DNA from: Rugamonas fusca
Lineage (GTDB): Bacteria > Pseudomonadota > Gammaproteobacteria > Burkholderiales > Burkholderiaceae_D
DNA: 64,000 nucleotides
Reading direction: 5' to 3'
Assembly: GCF_014042365.1 (NCBI RefSeq)
Contig: NZ_JACEZS010000022.1
Span: 1-64,000, forward strand
Position numbers and translations under genes: made by a program. The notes under the pieces are model-generated. The model did no database searches. It worked only from the letters and a program-made list of their open reading frames with translations, and was not told where the DNA came from. This document shows positions 48,552 to 57,347 of this stretch, piece by piece. Positions within the stretch are counted from its first letter, which is position 1, and every line of letters starts with the position of its first letter.

Positions 48552-50257
48552 ACGGGCCGGCGCGCTGGCGCGACGACCTGCTGGCGCGCTTGCGGCCGCT
48601 GGCGGCGCAGCGCACGCTGGCCGTGGCTGGCGTCATCGGCGTGCTGGGGGCGCTGGCCACCATCGGCTTTCGCAGCGCCATCCTGCTGGTGGAATGGCTG
48701 GTCTACGGCGACCGCAGCGGCAGCCTGGTGCACATCGCCACCGGCTTGCCGCCCTGGCAGCGCGTGCTGGCGCCGGCCGCGGGCGGGGTGCTGGCCGGGC
48801 TGCTGCTGGCGTGGGCCCGGCGCCAGCCGGAACAGGAAAAGGGCGGCGACTACATGGAGGCCGTGGCGCTGGGCAGCGGCGACCTGGGCGCGCGCGCCTC
48901 GCTGCTGCGGGCCTTGTCCTCGGCCGCCACCGTGGCCAGCGGCGGCGCCATCGGCCGCGAAGGGCCGATGGTGCAACTGGCCGCCCTGTGCGGCGCACTG
49001 CTCGGGCGCTGGCGCAACGTGCCCGTGCCACGCCGGCGCCTGTACGTGGCTTGCGGTGCGGCGGCCGGCATCGCCACGGCCTACAACGCGCCCATTGCCG
49101 GCGCCATGTTCGTGGCCGAGATCGTGCTGCGCTCGCTGGCCATCGAGAGCCTGGGGCCGCTGATCGTGGCGGCCGTGGCGGCCAACGTGGTGGTGGGCAC
49201 CTTGACGGATTTCGCACCGGCCTACCACATGCCGCCGCTGTTGCTCGGCCACGGGGCGGCGACGCTGGCGCTGGCCATCGTGGGCGTGCTGGCCGGCCTG
49301 CTGGCGCCACCTTACCTGGCGTTGCTGGACGGCGCGCGGGCCCTGTTTGGCCGCTGGCATGGCCCCCTGTGGTGCAAGCTGGGCGCCGGCGGCCTGCTGG
49401 TGGGGCTGTTGTCGCTGGCGCAGCCGGCCGTCTGGGGCAATGGCTACAGCGTCGTCAACGCCATCCTGCAAGGGGGCTGGGCGTGGCAGGCCTTGCTGGC
49501 CGTGCTCGCGTTCAAGCTGCTGGCCGTGGCGGCCACCACGGGCTCGGGCGCCGTGGGCGGCATCTTCACCCCCACATTGTTCACCGGCGCCGTGCTGGGC
49601 GCGCTGTGCGGCGGCGCGCTGCATGCGCTGTGGCCCGGCTTGATCCCGGTACCGGCCGCCGTGGCCGTGGGCATGGGCGCCTTCCTGGCCGCCTGCACCC
49701 ACGCGCCGCTGATGTCGGTGCTGATGCTGTTCGAAATGACGGAGAGCTACAGCGTGGTGGTGCCGCTGATGGCGGCCTGCGTGCTGGCCTACACCATCTC
49801 GCGCGTGCTGCATGCGCGCTCCATCTACGCCACCGGCGCGGGCCGGGCCCAGCATGCGCCCATGCTGGCCATGGCGTCTGACCTGCTGTGTCCCGATCCG
49901 CCCGTGATCGGGCTGGGCGCCAGCATGGGCGAACTGGCGGCCCTGTTCCAGCGCCGCCGCTGGCAGCACGTGTACGTGGTGGACGGCGAAGGCGTGTTCG
50001 CCGGCGCCATCTCGCTGCACGACTTCGCACCGCTGTTGCAGGCCGGCGCCGCGCTGGAGGGGCGCTGGCCGTCCGCCTTGCTGCGCGTGGACTACCCGCG
50101 CGTGCGCGACACGGCGCCAGCCTGGCAAGTGATGGAAACGTTCGCCACCCATCCGGGCGAACGGTTGCCGGTGCTGGACGGAACCGGCCATCTGCTCGGT
50201 TACCTGACCAAGACCGACCTGGTGTTGCTGTTCCGCGACCCCGTCGCAGGGGGCTGA
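48548..50257 (+). CDS. ClcB-like ClC-type chloride channel/antiporter with CBS domains
   Basis: A 569-residue membrane protein starting at ATG 48548, overlapping the kinase stop. The ClC pore motifs GREGP (in GGAIGREGPMVQLAA) and GGIFTPTLFTG are present; the gating Glu is in GREGP. The first filter motif GSGIP is replaced by GGDYMEAV, as I recall for ClcB-like proteins, so selectivity may differ from EriC. Ten or more helices are followed by two CBS domains (about 450-565). Its place in a regulator-kinase operon suggests controlled anion efflux or acid-stress use. Confidence 0.9.
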   Translation: MNGPARWRDDLLARLRPLAAQRTLAVAGVIGVLGALATIGFRSAILLVEWLVYGDRSGSLVHIATGLPPWQRVLAPAAGGVLAGLLLAWARRQPEQEKGGDYMEAVALGSGDLGARASLLRALSSAATVASGGAIGREGPMVQLAALCGALLGRWRNVPVPRRRLYVACGAAAGIATAYNAPIAGAMFVAEIVLRSLAIESLGPLIVAAVAANVVVGTLTDFAPAYHMPPLLLGHGAATLALAIVGVLAGLLAPPYLALLDGARALFGRWHGPLWCKLGAGGLLVGLLSLAQPAVWGNGYSVVNAILQGGWAWQALLAVLAFKLLAVAATTGSGAVGGIFTPTLFTGAVLGALCGGALHALWPGLIPVPAAVAVGMGAFLAACTHAPLMSVLMLFEMTESYSVVVPLMAACVLAYTISRVLHARSIYATGAGRAQHAPMLAMASDLLCPDPPVIGLGASMGELAALFQRRRWQHVYVVDGEGVFAGAISLHDFAPLLQAGAALEGRWPSALLRVDYPRVRDTAPAWQVMETFATHPGERLPVLDGTGHLLGYLTKTDLVLLFRDPVAGG

Positions 50258-50320
50258 ACCGCTGGTTTGTCCAGGGCAAATCAGCATGTTAAAAAATATT
50301 CTCAAAAAAATAAAAAAATA

Positions 50321-50348
50321 TGTCGATTTGAAGTGTGTTCGCCCGTCG
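50321..50348 (+). promoter_or_regulatory. Predicted ECF42-type promoter of the sigma-factor operon
   Basis: TGTCGA (50321-50326), 17 bp, then CGTC (50344-50347). This matches the TGTCGA / CG(A/T)C promoter reported for the ECF42 group. It stands about 90 bp before the first gene and is preceded by a very A-rich stretch (50291-50320) that could act as an UP element. Confidence 0.72.
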
Positions 50349-50436
50349 TAGGGGTAGAGTACGAATTTTCCGGCGCGTGCCTGAACCAGTATCCGGATCG
50401 TTCTGCTCCCCCATATTGACCATCAAGGAGAACACC

Positions 50437-50910
50437 ATGACTGCACCAGTACGTCCCATTCCTGAAGGAATGCATACCATCACCCCCCACCTGTTCTGCG
50501 AAGGCGCGGCCGAGGCCATCGCTTTCTACAAGCAAGCATTTAACGCCGTGGAACTGGGCCGCCTGGACGGCCCCGACGGCAAGGTCGTGCATGCCCAGTT
50601 GCGCATCGGCGATTCCGTGCTGATGCTGTGCGACGCAGCGCCTCAGTGCGGCGGCTACGGTCCGCTGGCGCTGAAAGGCTCGCCCGTCACCGTCCACCTG
50701 TACGTGCAGGACGCCGACGCCACCTTTGCCCAGGCCGTGAAGGCCGGCGCCACGGCCCGCATGCCCGTGGCCGACATGTTCTGGGGCGACCGCTATGGCG
50801 CCTTGACCGATCCGTTCGGCCACCACTGGTCGGTCGCCACCCACAAGCAGGACCTGACGCCGGAACAGATCAAGCAAGGCATGGCCAAGATGATGCAACC
50901 GGCATCCTGA
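50437..50910 (+). CDS. VOC-family (PhnB/glyoxalase-like) protein
   Basis: A 157-residue protein starting at the ATG at 50437 with AAGGAG 6 nt upstream. The two beta-alpha-beta-beta-beta modules of the vicinal oxygen chelate fold are visible: ITPHLFCEGAAEAIAFYKQAF with LRIGDSVLMLCDA, and VHLYVQDADATFAQAVKAGA ending YGALTDPFGHHWSVATH. Proteins of this PhnB-like type have no fixed reaction. It is the first gene of the ECF42 operon and 15 nt before the first DGPF gene. Confidence 0.87.
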   Translation: MTAPVRPIPEGMHTITPHLFCEGAAEAIAFYKQAFNAVELGRLDGPDGKVVHAQLRIGDSVLMLCDAAPQCGGYGPLALKGSPVTVHLYVQDADATFAQAVKAGATARMPVADMFWGDRYGALTDPFGHHWSVATHKQDLTPEQIKQGMAKMMQPAS

Positions 50911-50925
50911 ACGGAGGAGATCGAC

Positions 50926-51348
50926 ATGCGATTCATGATCATCGTAAAGGCGACGGCCGATTCCGAAGCCGGCAAGATGCCCAGCCAGCAATTGCTGACC
51001 GAGATGGGCAAGTACAACGAACAGCTGGTCAACGCCGGCGTGTTGCTGGCGGCCGAAGGACTGCATCCCAGCTCGCGCGGCGCGCGCGTGAAGTTCGAGG
51101 GCAACCAGCGCACCGTGGTCGATGGCCCGTTCGCGGAAACCAAGGAGCTGATCGCCGGCTTCTGGCTGATCCAGGTCAAGTCCAGAGAGGAGGCCATCGA
51201 ATGGGTGCGGCGCTGTCCCAAGCCGTTCGAGGGCGACTCCGAAATCGAAATCCGCCAGGTGTTCGAGATGGAGGATTTCGGTGACGCGGTCACGCCGGAA
51301 CTGTGCGCGCAGGAGGAACGCATGCGCGCCCAGCTGGCGCAGGCCTGA
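50926..51348 (+). CDS. DGPF/YciI-family protein
   Basis: A 140-residue protein of the YCII-related fold with the signature VVDGPFAETKELIAGFWLIQ that names the DGPF family. It starts MRFMIIVKATADSEAG, with GGAGG upstream of the ATG. DGPF proteins are the regular genomic partners and targets of ECF42 sigma factors; their biochemical role is unproven. It lies between the VOC gene and a second, larger DGPF gene. Confidence 0.9.
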   Translation: MRFMIIVKATADSEAGKMPSQQLLTEMGKYNEQLVNAGVLLAAEGLHPSSRGARVKFEGNQRTVVDGPFAETKELIAGFWLIQVKSREEAIEWVRRCPKPFEGDSEIEIRQVFEMEDFGDAVTPELCAQEERMRAQLAQA

Positions 51349-51365
51349 CGGGGCGGGCGGCCATC

Positions 51366-52091
51366 ATGGCTTACATGGTGATGCGCCGTGGCGACGGCGC
51401 GGTGCCGTCGTCCGGGCCGTTGCCGGTGCCCGGCATCACGCTGCGCGACGGCGCGGACGCGGTGCGCCTGCTGCGCCGGAACGGCCAGTGGCGGGTCGAA
51501 CCGGGCCCGTTCCCGCCGTCCGAACTGGTGGACGCGTTCGCACTGCTGGACGCGGCCTCGCTGCCGGACGCCATCGCCCAGGTGCGGGCCTGGCCTGCCG
51601 GTGATGGCGATACCGTCTACGAGCTGCGCGAAGCCGGCTGCGCCGGCGGCTGCGCGGGCTTCGACGAGCGCGGCACGGTGGGCGGCAACGTGCCGCGGCG
51701 CGATCCGCGTCTGACCCGTTACGTGTTCTTTATCCGCGCCGACGCCAGTCTCGAGCGGGACTTCGTACCGCCGCCCGAGATCATCGCCGCCATGAACCGG
51801 CACAACGAGCAGGGTGTGCGCGACGGCGTGCTGCTGGCGGGCGAAGGCTTGAAGTCCAGCGCGCGCGGCGCGCGGGTACGCCTGGCCGCCGGCGCCAGCA
51901 CGGTGGTCGACGGCCCGTTCACGGAAGTGAAGGAGCTCATTGCCGGCTACTGGATGCTGCAGGCCGGCTCGCCCGAGGCGGCGCTGGCATGCATGCGCCA
52001 CTATCCCTACCCGGGCGAAGGCGACGTGACGCTGGAAATGCGCCAGGTGCGCGAGCCAGCGGCGGCGCAGGGCGGGCCGCCGGTACGGTGA
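51366..52091 (+). CDS. Tandem DGPF/YciI protein with a degenerate first half
   Basis: A 241-residue protein starting at the ATG at 51366, 17 nt after the preceding stop. The second half (about 120-235) is a normal DGPF domain: YVFFIRADASLERD, ALSSARGARV-like LKSSARGARVRLA, then VVDGPFTEVKELIAGYW. The first half (about 1-105) keeps the size and order of such a domain, but the motif is reduced to PGPFPPSELVDAFALL, so it looks like a diverged duplicate. The stop overlaps the sigma-factor ATG (TGATG). Confidence 0.82.
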   Translation: MAYMVMRRGDGAVPSSGPLPVPGITLRDGADAVRLLRRNGQWRVEPGPFPPSELVDAFALLDAASLPDAIAQVRAWPAGDGDTVYELREAGCAGGCAGFDERGTVGGNVPRRDPRLTRYVFFIRADASLERDFVPPPEIIAAMNRHNEQGVRDGVLLAGEGLKSSARGARVRLAAGASTVVDGPFTEVKELIAGYWMLQAGSPEAALACMRHYPYPGEGDVTLEMRQVREPAAAQGGPPVR

Positions 52092-53386
52092 TGGCGGCAG
52101 GATCGGCAGCGGTAGCGCGGGTGGTGGAGGCGGTGTGGCGGATCGAATCGGCCCGCATCATCGCCGCCGTCGCCCGCATGCTGCGCGACGTGGGCACGGC
52201 CGAGGAGCTGGCCCAGGATGCGCTGGTGAGCGCGCTGGAGCGCTGGCCCCAAACGGGCGTGCCCGACAATCCGGCCGCGTGGCTGATGACGGCGGCCAGA
52301 CACCGCGCGCTCGATGTGCTGCGCCAGCGCCAGCTGCATCAAACCAGGCAAGAACAGATCAGCTACGAAATCGAAGGCCTGCTGCAGGACGCGGCCCCCG
52401 ACCTGGAGGCGGACGTGGCGCGCGCGCTGGAGGACGACATCGGCGACGACGTGCTGCGGCTCGTGTTCGTGGCCTGCCATCCGGTGCTGCCGATGGATGG
52501 CCGGGTGGCGCTCACGCTGCGCATGCTCGGTGGCCTGAGCACGGGCGAGATCGCACGCGCCTACCTGGTGCCCGAGGCGACGGTGGCGCAGCGCATCGTG
52601 CGCGCCAAGCGCACGCTGGCCGAGGCGCGCGTGCCGTTCGAGGTGCCGCGCGCGCACGAACTGGTGGCGCGGCTGGGCGCCGTGCTGCAAGTACTCTACC
52701 TGATCTACAACGAAGGCTACACGGCCAGCGCGGGCGCCGACTGGATGCGGCCGGCCCTGTGCGACGAAGCGCTGCGGCTGGGGCGCATCCTGGCCGGGCT
52801 GGTGCCAGGGGAGGCGGAAGTGCACGGTCTGGTGGCGCTGATGGAAATCCAGTCCTCGCGCGCCCGCGCCCGCGTGGGGCCGGACGGCGCGCCCGTGCTG
52901 CTGCTCGAGCAGGACCGCGCGCGCTGGGACCAGTTGCTGATCCGGCGCGGCCTGGCGGCGCTGGAACGGGCCGGCGATACGGGGCAGGGACTGGGGCCAT
53001 ATGGCCTGCAGGCCGCCATCGCCGCCTGCCACGCGCGGGCGCGCACGGCGTCCGACACGGACTGGGGCCGCATCGCCGCGCTGTACGACGCGCTGTCGCA
53101 ACTGGCGCCGTCGCCCATTGTGGAGCTGAACCGGGCGGTGGCGCTGAGCATGGCGTTCGGCCCGGCGGCCGGGCTGGAAGTGGTCGATGGCTTGCTCGAT
53201 GAACCGGCGCTGCGCCACTACCATCTGCTGCCCAGCGTGCGCGGCGACTTGCTGTTCAAGCTGGGCCGCCATGGGGAAGCGCGCCAGGAATTCATACGGG
53301 CCGCCGCGCTGGCGCACAACGCACGCGAGCGTGAATTGTTGCTGGCGCGGGCCGAAGCGGCCGGTGCCGCATGGCTTCGGCGATAG
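52091..53386 (+). CDS. ECF42-type RNA polymerase sigma factor
   Basis: A 431-residue sigma factor, twice the size of a plain ECF sigma. Region 2 is at about 10-85 (ESARIIAAVARMLRDVGTAEELAQDA, PAAWLMTAARHRALDVLRQRQ). Region 4 is at about 110-180 (ALTLRMLGGLSTGEIARAYLV, ATVAQRIVRAKRTL). The C-terminal 240 residues are helical, with YLIYNEGYTASAG and TPR-like repeats ending in RHGEARQEFIRAAALAHNARE. That extension is the mark of group ECF42, where it is needed for activity in place of an anti-sigma factor. It is coupled to the DGPF gene and presumably drives its own operon. Confidence 0.92.
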   Translation: MAAGSAAVARVVEAVWRIESARIIAAVARMLRDVGTAEELAQDALVSALERWPQTGVPDNPAAWLMTAARHRALDVLRQRQLHQTRQEQISYEIEGLLQDAAPDLEADVARALEDDIGDDVLRLVFVACHPVLPMDGRVALTLRMLGGLSTGEIARAYLVPEATVAQRIVRAKRTLAEARVPFEVPRAHELVARLGAVLQVLYLIYNEGYTASAGADWMRPALCDEALRLGRILAGLVPGEAEVHGLVALMEIQSSRARARVGPDGAPVLLLEQDRARWDQLLIRRGLAALERAGDTGQGLGPYGLQAAIAACHARARTASDTDWGRIAALYDALSQLAPSPIVELNRAVALSMAFGPAAGLEVVDGLLDEPALRHYHLLPSVRGDLLFKLGRHGEARQEFIRAAALAHNARERELLLARAEAAGAAWLRR

Positions 53387-53387
53387 C

Positions 53388-53421
53388 AAAAAAACGCAGG
53401 CCCGGGGGACGGGACCTGCGT
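53388..53421 (-). terminator. Terminator of the 53.5-56.2 kb TonB receptor gene
   Basis: On the minus strand ACGCAGG pairs with CCTGCGT, extended by CCC/GGG with one bulge, and is followed by seven T. It lies directly beyond the sigma-factor stop and may partly act in both directions. Confidence 0.75.
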
Positions 53422-53493
53422 GCAAGTGGCGCGGTGCAAGCGCCGGCGTGACAGGATGAGCGGGCCGCCAGCGCGCGGCGGCCCGTGCTGGCC

Positions 53494-56151
53494 TTACATC
53501 TTGCCGCGCAAGCCCAGGTAGAAGGTGCGGCCGTTCGAGTAGAACGCGCGCGGCTGGTCCTTGGTCTCCGCGTACATCTTGATGGTGGTGTTGGTCAGGT
53601 TCAGCGCGTCGAACGTGAGCGTCAGCTGCTCGTTGACTTTGTAGTTGAGCGAGGCGGCCAGGTTGCCGCTGCCGGCCACGTGCTGGCTGGCGCCACGGTC
53701 CACGCCCGCCTTGTAGGCCGAGCGGTAGTTGTAGGCCAGGCGGGCGCTGAATTTGGCGTCCTCGTAGAAGCCCGTCACGTTGTAGGTGCTCTTGGACGAG
53801 TTGATCAACTCGCTGCCGTCGGCCAGTTCGCCATCGGCATAGGTGTAGTTGAGCAGCGTGCCGAAGCTGCCCAGCAGCGGTTGCTGGTAGCTCAGTTCCA
53901 GGCCCTTGTTCTTGCCGCTGGTGTTGTACGGCGACGTGATCTGGTACACGGTCGGCTTGTTCTGCTTGTTGTTGAAGAACGTGCCGCTGGACGTGCCCTG
54001 GGCCACGATCGAGGTCAGGTCCATGTAGAACAGGCCCAGCGAGACGGCCGACTTGGGCGCGAAATACCATTCGGCGCTCACTTCGGCGTTGTTGGAACGC
54101 ACCGGGTCGAGGTTGACGTTGCCGCCGCTGCCGCTGAGCGCGTCGTCGTTGAGCGACACGGAGCCGCCCAGCGCGCTGTAGTCGGGACGCGACATGGCGC
54201 GCGCGATGGCGGCGCGCACGACGAGATCCTGGCTCACGTCGAACTTGACGTTGGCGCTCGGCAGCACGTCATGGTAGGTGCGCTCATAGGTGGTCGGCGT
54301 GTACGGGCCAAACGCGGACCCGGTAATCGGGTTGGCGCCGCCCGACAGGTTGACCACCGTGGTCTGCCTGGTGCGCACGGCGCGCAGGCCGACATTGCCG
54401 CTCCACGCGTCGCCCTGCAGGTTGGCCATGCCGTAGATGGCCGAGGTCTTTTCCTGCAGGCGGAATTCGTCGGTCCAGTTGTGGCGCAGCGTGTAGTCGA
54501 GCAGGCGGTTGCCCGGTACGGCGCCCCAGGCGCCCAGCGCCGCGCCATCGTATTTGAAGTAGTTCGACGACAGGTTGCCGCCCAGGTTGGAACCGAAGTC
54601 GCTCGGGTACATCTGGCCGTTCCAGGCCGGGCCGGGGTTGGAAAAGCCCAGCGGGCCGGGACGGGTTTCCAGCGGGTGTTCGGCGCTGCGCTTGTGGTCG
54701 GTCAGGCGGGCGCCGAACTTGAGCGATTCGAGCACGCCGTCGGCCATGCGCAGGTCGGCGTCGAGCTGGCCATATTGTTCCTTGTCGACCGATTGCGATT
54801 CGCCGCCGCCCGCCCAGGCCGTGGAGCCGGGTTTGTCGGTGTGGCCGCCGGGGTAGCTGACGCTGGCCGGGCTCAGGCCGTTCAAGGCGTAGTGCATGCC
54901 GCCGTCGACGTTGTTCTGGTAGTACACGTCGTTGCGGTCGAAGCCCACGCCGTGGGTGGAGCCGCCCTTGCCGCTCAGGGTCAGGTCGCGCGTGGCGCGG
55001 TACTTGAAGTTGGCGTCCACGTACCACGATTCGCCGCCCGCGTCGGGACGGTAGATGTTGTCCACCTCGCCCGAGTTGCTGCTGAAGTTGGCCGCCGTCA
55101 GGGTGCCGTTGGCCACCGTGGTGCCGGTCGGGATCAGGCCGTCGCGGTTGATGGAGTTGGCCGGCGCGGCCAGCCAGTTGGTGTTCTGGTGCGGGGCGCT
55201 GAGCTTGGAGTAGAAACCGTTCAGGTCCAGCGTCAGTTCCTTGCTGGGGCGGATTTCGGCGTCGAAGGCGCCGCCTTCACGCTTCTTGGTTTGCTCGAAC
55301 AGCGAGGCGCCGATGAAGGTGGGCACGCGCAGGCCGGCCAGCGCCGGATTGGCCTTGGCCGCCGCGCTGGTGGGGGAGATGGTCGAGTAGCCGAGGATTT
55401 CCTGGCCGTCGCGGCGCACGCGGGTCTTCTCCGAGAACGCTTGCAGCAGCACGCCGGCCGTTTTCTCGTCGTTCTTCCAGTTCACCAGGCCGGAGAATTG
55501 CGGCTCCGTCTTGCCCGATAAATCGTTGTACGCGGCCTGTACCGACGCTTCCACCGTCAGTGCCTTCTTGAAGTCCAGCGGGCGGCGCGTGATCACGTCG
55601 ATGGCGCCGGACACGCCGCCTTCCACCAGGTCGGCCGTCTGGCTCTTGTGCACGACGATGGAGCCCACCAGTTCGGACGGCAGCAGTGAGAAGCTGCTGG
55701 AGCGGCCCACGGAGCCGCCCACCTGGTTGAGCACGAACCAGTCGCCGGTGCTGATGGCGTGGCCGTTGAACAGGGTTTGCTGCAGGCTGGGGCTGGTGCC
55801 GCGCAGGCTGACGCGGTCGTTCTCGCCAAAGCCGCCTTCACCGCCGGCCGAGGACTGGATGTTCACGCCGGGCAGGCGCTGGATGGCGTCGGCCACGTTC
55901 TTGTCGGGCATCTTGCCGATGTCTTCGGCCGTCACCACCTCCACCACGGAATCGGCGTTGCGTTTTTGTTTCAGCGACTGTTCCAGCGCGGCGCGCACGC
56001 CGGACACGGTGACCACGGCCGGCTGTTCCTGGGTGGCCGCTTCCTGGGCCTGGCCCGGCACAGCCGCGCCCACCATCAGCAGGCCGATGGCGGCCGCGAT
56101 CGGCGTCAGGCGGACGGCGTTGCGTTTGCTTGCATTCAATTCGACACTCAT
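53494..56151 (-). CDS. TonB-dependent receptor (TonB-Xanth-Caul type)
   Basis: An 885-residue outer-membrane receptor. Signal peptide about 1-35 (AVPGQAQ). The plug starts VVTVSGVRAALEQSLKQKRNADSVVEVVTAEDIGKMPD, the exact pattern of the TonB-Xanth-Caul family, which often takes up oligosaccharides. The sequence NVADAIQRLPGVNIQ, barrel strands and the C-terminal FYLGLRGKM follow. GGAG is 7 nt upstream of the ATG. No carbohydrate enzymes are adjacent, so the substrate is open. A repeated TACCA element lies about 115 bp upstream. Confidence 0.93.
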   Translation of the reverse strand: MSVELNASKRNAVRLTPIAAAIGLLMVGAAVPGQAQEAATQEQPAVVTVSGVRAALEQSLKQKRNADSVVEVVTAEDIGKMPDKNVADAIQRLPGVNIQSSAGGEGGFGENDRVSLRGTSPSLQQTLFNGHAISTGDWFVLNQVGGSVGRSSSFSLLPSELVGSIVVHKSQTADLVEGGVSGAIDVITRRPLDFKKALTVEASVQAAYNDLSGKTEPQFSGLVNWKNDEKTAGVLLQAFSEKTRVRRDGQEILGYSTISPTSAAAKANPALAGLRVPTFIGASLFEQTKKREGGAFDAEIRPSKELTLDLNGFYSKLSAPHQNTNWLAAPANSINRDGLIPTGTTVANGTLTAANFSSNSGEVDNIYRPDAGGESWYVDANFKYRATRDLTLSGKGGSTHGVGFDRNDVYYQNNVDGGMHYALNGLSPASVSYPGGHTDKPGSTAWAGGGESQSVDKEQYGQLDADLRMADGVLESLKFGARLTDHKRSAEHPLETRPGPLGFSNPGPAWNGQMYPSDFGSNLGGNLSSNYFKYDGAALGAWGAVPGNRLLDYTLRHNWTDEFRLQEKTSAIYGMANLQGDAWSGNVGLRAVRTRQTTVVNLSGGANPITGSAFGPYTPTTYERTYHDVLPSANVKFDVSQDLVVRAAIARAMSRPDYSALGGSVSLNDDALSGSGGNVNLDPVRSNNAEVSAEWYFAPKSAVSLGLFYMDLTSIVAQGTSSGTFFNNKQNKPTVYQITSPYNTSGKNKGLELSYQQPLLGSFGTLLNYTYADGELADGSELINSSKSTYNVTGFYEDAKFSARLAYNYRSAYKAGVDRGASQHVAGSGNLAASLNYKVNEQLTLTFDALNLTNTTIKMYAETKDQPRAFYSNGRTFYLGLRGKM

Positions 56152-56452
56152 CGTCTATCTCCAAAGTTTGTTCGCATGACGCCCAGGGCCGCGGCGGCCG
56201 GGAGTCTCCCTTGCATAACCAATAACAGAACCAGTTCGACGCCAATATACGGCAATTTCAAATACCAAACTACTACCAGTTTAATAAATTTTTGAAACGT
56301 TGCGGATTTTACGCGTATATTTGACAAGAAAAGCAGGAAATTCCCACGATTCACACGGCTTTGGTGCAAAAGAACGTATTTCAGGCATCGCTACCTGGCG
56401 ATTCGGTATGCTTCTGGTATTGGGGCGGCGCGGCGGCTGGCGGGGGCGGTAC
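56152..56452. other. Promoter-containing gap upstream of the TonB-Xanth-Caul receptor
   Basis: 301 bp without a gene. It is AT-rich between 56220 and 56345 and holds the TACCA direct repeat. The part nearest the LysR stop (56395-56452) is GC-rich with no clear terminator. Confidence 0.5.
56263..56278 (-). promoter_or_regulatory. TGGTA direct repeat, candidate regulator site
   Basis: On the minus strand TGGTAGTAGTTTGGTA contains two TGGTA units 11 bp apart (one helical turn), about 115 bp before the receptor ATG. Direct repeats of this kind often mark activator or GntR/LacI-type sites. Confidence 0.4.
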
Positions 56453-57331
56453 TCAGGCCAGCGTGCGCTGGGCCAGCCCGGCCAGCGTGGCGGCGGCCGG
56501 ATGGCCGGGCGCCGTCACCAGACCCAGCCGGGCCGCCAGCTCGTCGCCCTCGGCCAGTTTGCGGTAGGCCACCCCGCTGCGGCGCAGGGCCGCGAACGAG
56601 GCGGGCAGCAGGGCGATGCCCTTGCCGGCCGCCACGTCGCTGAGCAGCACATGGTGGTCGTGCGGTTCGCGCACGAACGCGGGGGCGAACCGGTGGCGCT
56701 TGAACACGGCGTGGCAGTGGTCAAAGAATGCCGGCTGGCGGGCCCGCTCGAACCAGTACACGGGTTCGCTGGCCAGGTCGGCCAGCGCCAGGGTGCGCCG
56801 GCGCGCCAGCGGGTGGCGGCTGGACAGGGCGGCCAGCATCGCCTGGCGCCCCAGCGTGAGCACGGGCAGCTCGCGGGTGGCGGTGGGCAACGCGATCACG
56901 GCCGCGTCCAGCCGGCCGGCGCGCACGCTGGCCACCAGTTGTGGCGAGGTGGCGAACACGGGCTCCAGCGGGGCGCCCAGCGCGGCCGCCAGCGCGTCCG
57001 TGAACGGGCGGAACAGGTCCGCCTCCATCGATGATGTCAGGCCCAGCCGCACGCGCGTGGGGGCCGGATGGTCGCGCATGGCCAGTTCGGCCGCGTCCAG
57101 CATGGCCAGGATTTGCTGGGCCATGGGCAGCAATTGCCGGCCGGCCGGGGTGAGCGCCACGTGCTGGGTGTCGCGCTCGAATAGTTGCGTGGCCAGCCGG
57201 GCTTCCAGCTGGCGGATGGCGCGGCTCAATGGCGGCTGCGTCATGTGCAATTGCTCGGCCGCCTGGCGGAAGTTGAGGCAGGTGGCGACGGCGACGAAGA
57301 CCTGCAAGGCGTGGCTGTCGAGCTTTCTCAT
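56453..57331 (-). CDS. LysR-family transcriptional regulator
   Basis: A 292-residue regulator starting at the ATG at 57331 (MRKLDSHALQVFVAVATCL). The N-terminal winged HTH is typical: LNFRQAAEQLHMTQPPLSRAIRQLE, ATQLFERDTQHVALTPAGR. The effector domain (about 90-290) has VRLGLTSSMEADLF at its start and GKGIALLPASFAAL near the end. It is divergent from an aldo/keto reductase, and the 109-bp gap contains a 10-bp-arm inverted repeat with the T-N11-A core. It probably controls the reductase and itself. Confidence 0.93.
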   Translation of the reverse strand: MRKLDSHALQVFVAVATCLNFRQAAEQLHMTQPPLSRAIRQLEARLATQLFERDTQHVALTPAGRQLLPMAQQILAMLDAAELAMRDHPAPTRVRLGLTSSMEADLFRPFTDALAAALGAPLEPVFATSPQLVASVRAGRLDAAVIALPTATRELPVLTLGRQAMLAALSSRHPLARRRTLALADLASEPVYWFERARQPAFFDHCHAVFKRHRFAPAFVREPHDHHVLLSDVAAGKGIALLPASFAALRRSGVAYRKLAEGDELAARLGLVTAPGHPAAATLAGLAQRTLA

Positions 57332-57347
57332 GGCTAGGCGTTCTCCG

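Noticed and set aside
48398-50305. 635-codon minus frame over the ClC gene
   Set aside because: Gln/His/Arg-rich shadow; the plus-strand channel motifs are clear.
52007-54070. 687-codon minus frame over the ECF sigma factor
   Set aside because: It covers the sigma-factor gene in antisense and crosses a terminator; no motif.
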